Shown piece after piece: positions 7,497-13,948 of a DNA stretch of 20,857 nucleotides. The notes beneath the pieces were generated by a model. The model saw nothing but the letters and a program-made list of their open reading frames with translations, did no database searches and was not told the origin of the DNA. The translations under genes and the position numbers were made by a program. This DNA comes from Elusimicrobiota bacterium (GTDB lineage: Bacteria > CG03 > SLGR01 > JAGXOG01): positions 1-20,857 of the forward strand of contig JAQICQ010000128.1 in NCBI GenBank assembly GCA_027858455.1. Direction: 5' to 3'. Position 1 is the first letter of the stretch. Each line of letters starts with the position of its first letter.

Positions 7497-8132
7497 TTAT
7501 TTACTGTACAGCTCTACTATAAGGTTTTCTTCGATATCACCGCCGACCAGCGTTACTTCTTCGCGGGTGGGTTTTCTTAATACCTTTCCGGAAATTTTTG
7601 AAGAATCCCGTTCAATCCATTCAGGCAGAACAGCGTCTTCGTTCTCTTCTAAATTATCCTTGATTAAATTTATTTCTCTGCTCTTTTTTCTTATGGATAT
7701 TTTATCGCCTTCTTTAACGGTATATGAAGGTATATTACAAATAGCAGAATTAACTTCTATGTGGCGGTGCAAAACCAGCTGTCTGGCCTGTTTTATAGAC
7801 GCGCCAAACTTCAGCCTTTGCACTACATTATCCAGCCTGGTTTCAAGCTTAATAAGTAAATTCGCTCCTGTCGGACCTTCTTCGGAATCTGCTTCCTTAA
7901 AGAAAATACGAAACTGTTTTTCGGTCATAAGCACTGACCTTTTAACTTTCTGCTTTTCTCTCAGCTGTTTACCGAATTCGGATTTCCTAATACGGCCCTG
8001 GCCGTGCTGACCCGGGGGATATTCTTTCTTTTCCAAAGAACATTTTGCCGAAAGACATCTGTCGCCTTTAAGAAAGAGCTTAACTCCTTCTCTTCTGCAC
8101 AATTTACATACCGGACCTCTGTATACTGCCAT
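7497..8132 (-). CDS. rpsD: 30S ribosomal protein S4
   Basis: A 211-residue primary 16S rRNA-binding protein. The N-terminus has a four-cysteine zinc-type motif (CKLC and RCLSAKC), followed by YPPGQHG, with the S4 RNA-binding domain at about 100-165 (RLDNVVQRLKFGASIKQARQ) and the canonical C-terminus ENLIVELYSK. The ATG at 8130-8132 is chosen because it gives the usual MAVYRGPVCKLCRREG beginning and is preceded by AGGAGGG. An ATG 96 bases upstream would add an unlikely tail overlapping rpsK. In many bacteria S4 represses its own operon; no pseudoknot was identified here. Confidence 0.97.
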   Translation of the reverse strand: MAVYRGPVCKLCRREGVKLFLKGDRCLSAKCSLEKKEYPPGQHGQGRIRKSEFGKQLREKQKVKRSVLMTEKQFRIFFKEADSEEGPTGANLLIKLETRLDNVVQRLKFGASIKQARQLVLHRHIEVNSAICNIPSYTVKEGDKISIRKKSREINLIKDNLEENEDAVLPEWIERDSSKISGKVLRKPTREEVTLVGGDIEENLIVELYSK

Positions 8133-8136
8133 TTTA

Positions 8137-8535
8137 CTATACCCTCCTCGGTTTTGGCGGGCGGCAACCGTTATGCGGTACAGGTGTAACGTCTTGAAGA
8201 GTAAGTATTTCAAGCCCCCCTGATTCAAGACTTCTTATTGCAGTCTCCTTTGACGCACCCGGCCCTTTGACCTTAACTGATACTTTTCTCATTCCGTTAT
8301 CTCTGACTACCCTTGAAGCAACTTCCTGCGCTACAAGACCGCCTGCGTAAGAAGTCCCTTTCCTGGAACCTTTCATACCTACGCTGCCGCTTGAGGCCCA
8401 GGTAAGAACATTACCGCCTAGGTCAGTGATAGAAATTATGGTATTATTAAAAGTGCTTTTTATGTAAGCAATACCTTCTTCTGCTTTCCTCTTGGTTTTT
8501 TTCTTCTTTTTTTGTCTAATCTTCTTTTTTGCCAT
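8137..8535 (-). CDS. rpsK: 30S ribosomal protein S11
   Basis: A 132-residue small-subunit platform protein. After an unusually lysine-dense N-terminus (MAKKKIRQKKKKKTKRK) comes the family core: GIAYIKSTFNNTIISITD, GFKGSRKGT-like MKGSRKGTSYAGG, VKGPGASKETAIRSL and the terminal HNGCRPPKPRRV. The C-terminus matches the family's usual end exactly at a TAG, immediately followed by TAA, so TAG is a real stop in this genome. It sits 4 bases before rpsD and 33 bases after rpsM. Confidence 0.98.
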   Translation of the reverse strand: MAKKKIRQKKKKKTKRKAEEGIAYIKSTFNNTIISITDLGGNVLTWASSGSVGMKGSRKGTSYAGGLVAQEVASRVVRDNGMRKVSVKVKGPGASKETAIRSLESGGLEILTLQDVTPVPHNGCRPPKPRRV

Positions 8536-8568
8536 ATTATATTTACCTTTTGTATATCTTCCTAAATC

Positions 8569-8913
8569 CTATTTCTTAGGACCTTTTCTGGTCCTTGCGT
8601 TTGTTTTCGTCCGCTGGCCTCTGACCGGCAAACTCCTTTTATGACGATAACCGCGATAACTGTTAATTGCTTTTAAGCGGCTGAGAGCTTCTCTTTTTTC
8701 CCGCCGGAGTTCTCCCTCTGTCTTATATTCTTTTAATACTTTCTGGATTTTACCTACTTCGTCGTCCGAAAGCTCCTTTACGCGTTTGCCTTCATCTACA
8801 CCTGATTTTTCAATTACTTCAACAGCCGTAGTATCACCTATCCCGTATATATAAGTTAAGGCTGTCTTTATTTTTTTGTCTTTGGGTAGATTAACTCCCT
8901 CTATTCTGGCCAT
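8569..8913 (-). CDS. rpsM: 30S ribosomal protein S13
   Basis: A 114-residue protein of the small-subunit head that contacts 23S rRNA/L5 and the P-site tRNA. It begins MARIEGVNLPKDKKIKTALTY with the IYGIG motif, contains a helical middle, then the conserved SYRGYRHKRSLPVRGQRTKTNARTRKGP tail. The ATG follows an AAGGAG SD at 6 bases. The end (GPKK, TAG) is a few residues shorter than many homologues but within family range, and read-through codons do not resemble an S13 tail. It lies between rpmJ and rpsK as in standard alpha operons. Confidence 0.98.
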   Translation of the reverse strand: MARIEGVNLPKDKKIKTALTYIYGIGDTTAVEVIEKSGVDEGKRVKELSDDEVGKIQKVLKEYKTEGELRREKREALSRLKAINSYRGYRHKRSLPVRGQRTKTNARTRKGPKK

Positions 8914-8942
8914 ATAATTCTCCTTTATACTAAAATTCTTAT

Positions 8943-9056
8943 TTATCCCTGCCTCTGTTTATGACGCGGATTAGAGCATATAACCCTCACCACGCCTTTA
9001 CGCCTTATAACCTTGCATTTAGGGCATATCGGCTTAACTGATGCTTTAACTTTCAT
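8943..9056 (-). CDS. rpmJ: 50S ribosomal protein L36
   Basis: A 37-residue protein reading MKVKASVKPICPKCKVIRRK followed by GVVRVICSNPRHKQRQG, then TAA. It is the zinc-ribbon (C+) form: Cys11, Cys14, Cys27 and His32 give the usual CxxC...C...H set. Its SD is GAGGT 7 bases before the ATG. It lies 12 bases after infA and 29 bases before rpsM, the standard position. L36 stabilises 23S rRNA tertiary structure. Confidence 0.97.
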   Translation of the reverse strand: MKVKASVKPICPKCKVIRRKGVVRVICSNPRHKQRQG

Positions 9057-9068
9057 TATATTAACCTC

Positions 9069-9326
9069 TTATTTATTACCTGTTGGCTTACTTGAACTTT
9101 TTTTCTTATCCATCCTGTAAGTAATTATTCCCCTTGTGGGGTCATACTTTGAAATCTCCATCCTGACCCGGTCGCCGGGCAGAATTCTTATATAGTACAT
9201 TCTCATTTTACCTGAAAGATGGGCAAGTATCTCCGCCCCGCCGTCAAGCTTAACTTTAAACATAGTATTGGGAAGAGTCTGTATTACACTTCCTTCAACT
9301 TCAATTTTATCTTTTTTATCAGACAT
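9069..9326 (-). CDS. infA: Translation initiation factor IF-1
   Basis: An 85-residue OB-fold protein that binds the 30S A site during initiation. The core matches the family closely: IEVEGSVIQTLPNTMFKVKL, then HLSGKMRMYYIRILPGDRV and the DPTRGIITYR segment. Typical IF-1 has about 72 residues; this one has a roughly 12-residue Lys/Ser-rich tail after YRMDKKK. AGGAG lies about 15 bases before the ATG, further than optimal. It sits 18 bases after map and 12 bases before rpmJ. Confidence 0.97.
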   Translation of the reverse strand: MSDKKDKIEVEGSVIQTLPNTMFKVKLDGGAEILAHLSGKMRMYYIRILPGDRVRMEISKYDPTRGIITYRMDKKKSSSKPTGNK

Positions 9327-9344
9327 ATTATAAAATTTTTTCTC

Positions 9345-10100
9345 CTATAATCCTGCAAGTACTCTTGGGCCGTCTCCGGTCAGGGCAACTGTCTTTTCCC
9401 AATGACATGACAATTTTCCGTCTGCCGTACTTATGGTCCATTGGTCATCGGCCGTAACAATCCCATATCCTCCTACATTTACCATAGGCTCAATAGCTAT
9501 GACCAGTCCTTCCTTCAAAACCGGCCCTGTTCCTGATTTACCGAAATTCGGAACCTGAGGAGCCTCGTGTAAATTCTTTCCTATGCCGTGTCCTACCAGA
9601 TCTCTTACCAGGCTATAACCCTTTTTTTCGGCTACCCCCTGAATTGCCGCGGATATATCATAGAGTCTGTTGCCGGCAATCATTTTATTTATTCCGGCAT
9701 TGAGCGCCTCTCTTGTACTATTAATAAGTTCTTTAACTTTAAGGCTTACTTCCCCGGCGGTCGCTGTAAAAGCCATATCTGCACAAAAACCACGGTAGAT
9801 TCCCCCGATGTCAATGCTGACAATATCCCCCTCGTTTACTTTCCTCTTTACAGAAGGTATGCCGTGAACTACTTCATGATTTATAGAAGTACATACAGTT
9901 GCCGGATAGGGCGGCCGGCCGTAATTTAAAAATGCCGGTTCCATTCCGTTTTTTTTAAATAACACCACGGCCCTTTCGTCAATATCCTTTGTGGATATTC
10001 CCGGCTGAACCATTTCTTTAATATCCCTGCTTATGCGGGTAAGAATACGGCCTCCTTCGGCCATAACTTCTATCTCATCGGGACTTTTATAATATATCAT
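9345..10100 (-). CDS. map: Methionine aminopeptidase, type I
   Basis: A 251-residue cytosolic metalloenzyme that removes the initiator methionine from new proteins. All expected pita-bread active-site residues are present: His79 (NHEVVHGIP), Asp97 (SIDIGG), Asp108 (FCADMAFT), His171 (GHGIG), Glu204 (IAIEPM) and Glu235 (HWEKTV). It has no N-terminal SH3 or zinc-finger extension. Upstream is a 71-base AT-rich gap after adk with no clear SD (GATGAT only), so initiation may be weak or use an unstructured leader. The start MIYYKSPDEIEVMAEGGRI is the family's usual beginning. It ends with TAG. Confidence 0.97.
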   Translation of the reverse strand: MIYYKSPDEIEVMAEGGRILTRISRDIKEMVQPGISTKDIDERAVVLFKKNGMEPAFLNYGRPPYPATVCTSINHEVVHGIPSVKRKVNEGDIVSIDIGGIYRGFCADMAFTATAGEVSLKVKELINSTREALNAGINKMIAGNRLYDISAAIQGVAEKKGYSLVRDLVGHGIGKNLHEAPQVPNFGKSGTGPVLKEGLVIAIEPMVNVGGYGIVTADDQWTISTADGKLSCHWEKTVALTGDGPRVLAGL

Positions 10101-10171
10101 TAATCATCAAAGAACAAAATATAATTTATTTCTATACTTATACAACTAAATCAGCAGCCCTAAATACACTG

Positions 10172-10804
10172 CTAATTATTCGGCAAACTGTCAACTATAG
10201 ATTTAAAAACTTTATCTATTTTTCTGTAACCGTCAATTTCAATAAGCTTGCCTTTTTTCCTGTAATAATCTATAAGCGGTTTAGTCTGTTTTATGTAATT
10301 TTTTATCCTGATCTTTACAGTATCTTCTTTATCATCGGCTCTCTCTATGAGCTCGCCCCCGCACTGCGGGCATTTCCCGTTAATATTTTTATTAAGATAG
10401 ATATTATACTGTCTCTTGCAGCTTCCGCAAAGACGGCGCCCCTTAAGTCTTCTGACGGATTCTTTTTCCGGTATAGATATATAAAATACCGCATCTACAT
10501 CATTATTAGTTTTGTCAAATTTTTCCGCCTGATTTATAGTCCGCGGGAATCCGTCAAGTATATAGCCTGTATCCGTATCGCTTTCTTCCAGGCGCTCTTT
10601 AACTATACCTATTACTATATCGTCCGGGACCAAACCTCCGTCTTCCATAATTTCTTGCGCTTTAAGGCCTAATTCAGTCTTATTTTTTACTGCCTCGCGA
10701 AAAATATCTCCGGTAGAAATATGCACAATACCTGTATGGCCCGCCAGTTTCTTAGCCTGAGTACCCTTTCCCGCCCCCACAATACCAAGCATAATAATTT
10801 TCAT
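10172..10804 (-). CDS. adk: Adenylate kinase (zinc-lid form)
   Basis: A 210-residue nucleotide kinase interconverting ATP + AMP and 2 ADP. The P-loop is GIVGAGKGTQ (7-16); most homologues have GPPGAGKGTQ, so both prolines are replaced by Ile-Val while the essential Gly, Lys13 and Thr stay. The AMP-binding STGD (30-33) and the DGFPRT segment (84-89) are normal. The LID carries CGSC (126-129) and CPQC (145-148), the four-cysteine metal site typical of many thermophile and Gram-positive forms. The ATG lies one base after the secY TGA. It ends with TAG before a 71-base gap. Confidence 0.97.
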   Translation of the reverse strand: MKIIMLGIVGAGKGTQAKKLAGHTGIVHISTGDIFREAVKNKTELGLKAQEIMEDGGLVPDDIVIGIVKERLEESDTDTGYILDGFPRTINQAEKFDKTNNDVDAVFYISIPEKESVRRLKGRRLCGSCKRQYNIYLNKNINGKCPQCGGELIERADDKEDTVKIRIKNYIKQTKPLIDYYRKKGKLIEIDGYRKIDKVFKSIVDSLPNN

Positions 10805-10805
10805 A

Positions 10806-12125
10806 TCAGCCTATATTAAAACTGCGGCCCTTGAGACGTCCCTTTTTCATAAAACCTTCATAATGCCTCATAATAAGCTGGGATTCAATCTGCCCCATTG
10901 TATCAAGGGCTACCCCGACGATAATTAAAAGCGCCGTGCCTCCGAAATAAAACGGTGCGTTGAAAATTTTTCCAAAATACGTCGGCATTACTGCTATACC
11001 TACGACAAAAACAGCCCCGATTAACGTTATTCTTGTAAGTATTCTGTCTATGTAATCAGCCGTCGGCTTGCCGGGTCTTATACCCGGAATAAATCCACCC
11101 ATTTTTTTCATGTTTTCCGCAATATCCCTTGGATTAAAAGTCAGCGCGGTATAAAAATAACAGAAAAATATTATGAGCGTTGCATATAATACCGTTCTTA
11201 CAGGATTACCCGGCGTAAGATACCTGACAAGTTCGGCAAATAAAGCCGAATCAGGAAAAAACTGAGCAAGCTGCATCGGCAAGAGTAAGACCGCCATAGA
11301 AAATATCACAGCGATTACACCCGACTGGTCTACTTTAAGAGGTAAAACCGTATTTTGACCGCCGTACATTTTCCTTCCTACAACCCGCTTTGCATACTGA
11401 ACGGGAATTTTTCGCTGGCCCTGTTCCACAAAAACTACTGCAGCAGTAATTAAAATCACTATCGCCGCAAGAAAAAGAGCTCCGAAAAACGACAGCTCTT
11501 CTATCCGTATCATTTTAAATACATTATTAATACCCGCCGGCAGGCGCGCTACTATACCGGTAAAAATTATCAAAGATATCCCGTTGCCTATTCCACTTTC
11601 TGAAATCTGTTCGCCGAGCCACATAATAAAAATTGTGCCGGCTACTAAAGTTAAAACCGTAGAAAGCTGAAATTTCAATCCGGGATTCACAACTACTCTT
11701 ACTCCACCGGCATCCATAGACTGCATCCACAGAGTAAGTCCGAATCCCTGAACAACTGCAATTGCAACCGCAAAATAACGGGTAAGCTGATTGATTTTTT
11801 TCCGCCCGGCTTCGCCTTCTTTTTGTAATTTTTCAAGAGAAGGAATCGAAGTCCTTAATAAACTCATTATAATGGAAGCGTTTATAAACGGCATTATTCC
11901 GAGAGCAAATACAGAAAGTCGCTTTAAAGCTCCGCCGGAAAACATATCCAAAAACCCAAAGAGGGTTCCCGACTGGGATTCAAAGAATAACTGAAGGGCC
12001 TTTATGTCTATTCCCGGAACTGGGATAGTAGCGCCGACCCTGTAAACCGCAAGTATGCTTACGGTAAAGAGTATCTTTTTTTTTAAATCACTGACTTTAA
12101 AGATATCAGAAAACTTGCCGAGCAT
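10806..12125 (-). CDS. secY: Preprotein translocase subunit SecY
   Basis: A 439-residue, ten-helix channel protein of the Sec translocon. Recognisable parts are YRVGATIPVPGID near the start, the plug region GGALKRLSVFALGIMPFINASI, the cytoplasmic loop GQRKIPVQYAKRVVGRKMYGG and the C-terminal RHYEGFMKKGRLKGR. The ATG at 12123-12125 gives the usual MLGKFSDIF start and overlaps TAA (12125-12127) of the extended rplO frame as TAATG. An ATG 60 bases further up would add 20 non-family residues inside rplO and is rejected. It ends with TGA, one base before adk. Confidence 0.96.
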   Translation of the reverse strand: MLGKFSDIFKVSDLKKKILFTVSILAVYRVGATIPVPGIDIKALQLFFESQSGTLFGFLDMFSGGALKRLSVFALGIMPFINASIIMSLLRTSIPSLEKLQKEGEAGRKKINQLTRYFAVAIAVVQGFGLTLWMQSMDAGGVRVVVNPGLKFQLSTVLTLVAGTIFIMWLGEQISESGIGNGISLIIFTGIVARLPAGINNVFKMIRIEELSFFGALFLAAIVILITAAVVFVEQGQRKIPVQYAKRVVGRKMYGGQNTVLPLKVDQSGVIAVIFSMAVLLLPMQLAQFFPDSALFAELVRYLTPGNPVRTVLYATLIIFFCYFYTALTFNPRDIAENMKKMGGFIPGIRPGKPTADYIDRILTRITLIGAVFVVGIAVMPTYFGKIFNAPFYFGGTALLIIVGVALDTMGQIESQLIMRHYEGFMKKGRLKGRSFNIG

Positions 12126-12148
12126 TAAGTTATTTCCCCGCCGGCCTA
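12125..12148 (-). other. L15-like tail after an in-frame TAG, ending in TAA fused to the secY ATG
   Basis: Directly after the rplO TAG (12146-12148), the same frame encodes AGGEIT and then TAA at 12125-12127. L15 proteins normally end in a segment like KIEAAGGKVE; here KIK, stop, AGGEIT aligns residue for residue. The downstream TAA overlaps the secY ATG as TAATG, the junction type used at four other gene pairs in this window. It looks like the original gene end, with the TAG as a later change or a read-through site. Confidence 0.65.
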
Positions 12149-12580
12149 TTTTATCTTGTTTCTTGCTCCCCCTGACAGCGCGCATCCGGAAACCTTAATC
12201 TTCTTTTTAATCTCTCCCATGCCGAGTATCTTGACTTTTGACTTATCTGATTTAACTAACCCTTTTTCTATAAGTTTTTCGGGATTTATAAGATCGCCAC
12301 TTTTAAAAATTTCCTGAATATCAGAAATATTGACAATTTCTTTGGGTTTCTGAAATCTTTTATTGCTGAACCCCCTCTTAGGCAACCTTCTTATCAAAGG
12401 CATCTGACCGCCTTCAAATCCGGTAAGCCTGGAATTGCCTGACCTGTGCCCGCTCCCGCCCCGGCCACGGCCGCAACTTCGGCCTTTACCGGAAGCCGGT
12501 CCCCGGCCTTTTCTCTTTTTATTCTTTCTTGCTCCCTTTGCAGGCCTTAACGAATCTATTTTTAATTCTTGATCTTTCAC
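12146..12580 (-). CDS. rplO: 50S ribosomal protein L15 (probable 6-residue C-terminal truncation by TAG)
   Basis: A 144-residue large-subunit assembly protein. The glycine/arginine-rich N-terminal half (KRKGRGPASGKGRSCGRG, then GFEGGQMPLIRRLPKRGF) is classical L15. The C-terminal domain ends ALSGGARNKIK, where homologues continue with a further AAGG-type segment; the missing part is encoded after the TAG. The start is GTG (12578-12580), overlapping the final rpsE TGA as GTGA, with AAGGAAG upstream. No rpmD lies between rpsE and rplO. Identity is certain; whether the ribosome passes the TAG cannot be told from sequence. Confidence 0.94.
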   Translation of the reverse strand: MKDQELKIDSLRPAKGARKNKKRKGRGPASGKGRSCGRGRGGSGHRSGNSRLTGFEGGQMPLIRRLPKRGFSNKRFQKPKEIVNISDIQEIFKSGDLINPEKLIEKGLVKSDKSKVKILGMGEIKKKIKVSGCALSGGARNKIK

Positions 12581-13074
12581 AGTTTTTCTACTTCCTTGCC
12601 TCTTATTTTTGCTATATATTCTTTTGACCGGATATTCTTTAAACCATCAACAGTTGCATAAACAACATTTATGGGATTTCTTGAACGCAGACACTTTGTT
12701 CAAATATTTTTAACTCCCACTGCCGCCAGAACCGCTCTTGTCGGACCGCCGGCTATAATACCGGTTCCGGGCCCGGCAGGTTTAAGCAATACCTCTCCCG
12801 CGCCGCATTTTCCGACTATTGTATGCGGGATAGTCATATCATCCGTAAGAGAAACCTCAACTAAATTATCTTTGGCCTTTGACATACCTTTTTCAATAGA
12901 TGCCCTGATATCTTTTGCCTTGCCTATTGCCGCCCCCACCTTGCCGTTGCCGTCCCCGACAACTACAAGAGTCGAAAACCTGAACCGCTGGCCGCCTTTA
13001 ACAACTTTTGCCACCCGGTTTATATTTACAACACTCTCTATATATTCACTTTTATCTTTATATCTGTTTGCCAT
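12577..13074 (-). CDS. rpsE: 30S ribosomal protein S5, interrupted by an in-frame TGA at 12700-12702
   Basis: The frame gives 124 normal S5 residues: the N-terminal dsRNA-binding-like domain (VAKVVKGGQRFRFSTLVVVGDGNGKVG), then GPGTGIIAGGPTRAVLAAVGVKNI. A TGA follows at 12700-12702, and then 40 further codons in the same frame. They begin TKCLRSRNPINVVYATVDGL and end RGKEVEKL, clearly the S5 C-terminus. The total of 165 positions is the usual S5 length. The TGA replaces a residue that is commonly Leu (ILTK in homologues), and the usual LGS becomes LRS nearby. The ATG overlaps the rplR TAA (TAATG), and the final TGA overlaps the rplO GTG. S5 is essential for decoding accuracy, so a plain 124-residue product is unlikely to suffice. 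Confidence 0.88.
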
Positions 13075-13385
13075 TAGAATTTTAACCCACCTTCTCTTGC
13101 GCCATCAGCTACTTCTTTTATATTTCCATGATATTTAAACCGGCCCCGGTCAAATACTACGGTTTCAATCTTATTTTTTTTAGCTTCAGCCGCTATTAAT
13201 TTGCCAAGTTGGCGGGATCTTTCCAGCGGCCTTTTAAATTTTTTCTTTTTGATTTCGGAGTTCAACGTAGATACTCCTGCTATAACCACACTATTAATGT
13301 CATCTATAAGCTGAGCCGATATATTTTTATTGGACTTGCGCACAGCAAGTCTCGGCCTTTTAATTGTTCCAAGATTTTTTATCAT
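13074..13385 (-). CDS. rplR: 50S ribosomal protein L18 (short N-terminus)
   Basis: A 103-residue 5S rRNA-binding protein. Core signatures are RPRLAVRKSNKNISAQLIDD (11-30) and VVFDRGRFKYHGNIKEVADGAREGGLKF at the end. Homologues usually have 15-20 more basic residues at the N-terminus. The ATG at 13383-13385 overlaps the rplF TGA as ATGA, with AGGA 8 bases upstream. In the same frame, 20 open codons upstream (13386-13445) encode an Arg/Lys-rich stretch ending RRRIYRIRK that resembles that missing tail, but without an ATG, GTG or TTG. It ends with TAA fused to the rpsE ATG. Confidence 0.95.
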   Translation of the reverse strand: MIKNLGTIKRPRLAVRKSNKNISAQLIDDINSVVIAGVSTLNSEIKKKKFKRPLERSRQLGKLIAAEAKKNKIETVVFDRGRFKYHGNIKEVADGAREGGLKF

Positions 13386-13945
13386 TTTCCTGATCCTGTA
13401 AATCCTCCGCCTATTGCGGTCTTTCCTGCTTTCTTCCTGACTCTTTCACCCTTATATCTGATACCGGCTCCCTTATAGGGTTCCGGAGGCTGCAGGTCTC
13501 TGATTTCGGCAGCAACTTCGCCGACTTGCTGTTTATCAAAACCGCTGACCTTTAAAATGTTTTTCTCAAGCACCTCGATTTTTATATCTTCGGGTATGGG
13601 AAACTTAATTGAATGAGAGAAACCTAACTCAAGCTCAAGGATATTTCCTTTTGATTTAGCTTTTTTACCCCGGCCGATTATTTGAAGTTCTTTTGAAAAA
13701 GCCTTATCCAGACCGTTCACAAGATTTGACAGCAGACTCCTGATTAAGCCGTGCAATGACCTTAATTTGCCCGAATTATTATCACGGGTAATATTAACTT
13801 GTGATTCCTTTATCTCTACGTTAATACCGTCCGGAATATCTATATTGCCTTTTGTTCCGGCTTTTTCCGCCGAAACCTGCTTTTTACCGGCAGTAACTTT
13901 AACTCCGGCGGGTATTTTTATCGGTTCTTTTCCTACTCTGCTCAT
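13382..13945 (-). CDS. rplF: 50S ribosomal protein L6
   Basis: A 187-residue two-domain protein near the sarcin-ricin loop and factor-binding site. It begins MSRVGKEPIKIPAGVKV, contains LELELGFSHSIKFPIPEDI, GFDKQQVGEVAAEIRDLQPPEPYKG and GAGIRYKGERVRKKAGKT. Most homologues stop shortly after KAGK; here there is a glycine-rich addition (AIGGGFTGSGK) that overlaps the region encoding a possible L18 tail in another frame. It ends with TGA overlapping the rplR ATG, showing TGA as a stop. It lies 3 bases after rpsH. Confidence 0.97.
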   Translation of the reverse strand: MSRVGKEPIKIPAGVKVTAGKKQVSAEKAGTKGNIDIPDGINVEIKESQVNITRDNNSGKLRSLHGLIRSLLSNLVNGLDKAFSKELQIIGRGKKAKSKGNILELELGFSHSIKFPIPEDIKIEVLEKNILKVSGFDKQQVGEVAAEIRDLQPPEPYKGAGIRYKGERVRKKAGKTAIGGGFTGSGK

Positions 13946-13948
13946 GAT

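Noticed and set aside
8133..8228. Longer rpsD start at 8228
   Set aside because: It overlaps rpsK and lacks the canonical start. The ATG at 8132 has AGGAGGG and the usual N-terminus.
10101..10171. Promoter in the adk-map gap (TTGTAT, 16 bases, TATATT on the minus strand)
   Set aside because: The match to the sigma-70 consensus is weak and such patterns are frequent in AT-rich spacers. No other support.
12126..12185. Longer secY start at 12185
   Set aside because: It adds 20 non-conserved residues inside rplO, while the ATG at 12125 gives the family start and a stop/start junction.
12660..12704. Selenocysteine insertion at the rpsE TGA
   Set aside because: The position is usually a leucine in S5, not cysteine. 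The only hairpin includes the UGA itself rather than lying just downstream like a bacterial SECIS. No supporting genes are in view.
12577..13074. Alternative genetic code (TGA or TAG as sense) to explain the stops in rpsE and rplO
   Set aside because: TGA ends rplF, rpsQ, rplD, rplQ and secY, and TAG ends rpsK and rpsN at family-typical C-termini, often in stop/start overlaps. Reassignment would add unrelated tails.
12671..13138. 155-codon plus-strand open frame opposite rpsE
   Set aside because: It is antisense to an obvious ribosomal gene, with no recognisable motif. The other long plus-strand frames (for example 16560-17189 and 14616-15161) are likewise shadows of conserved genes.
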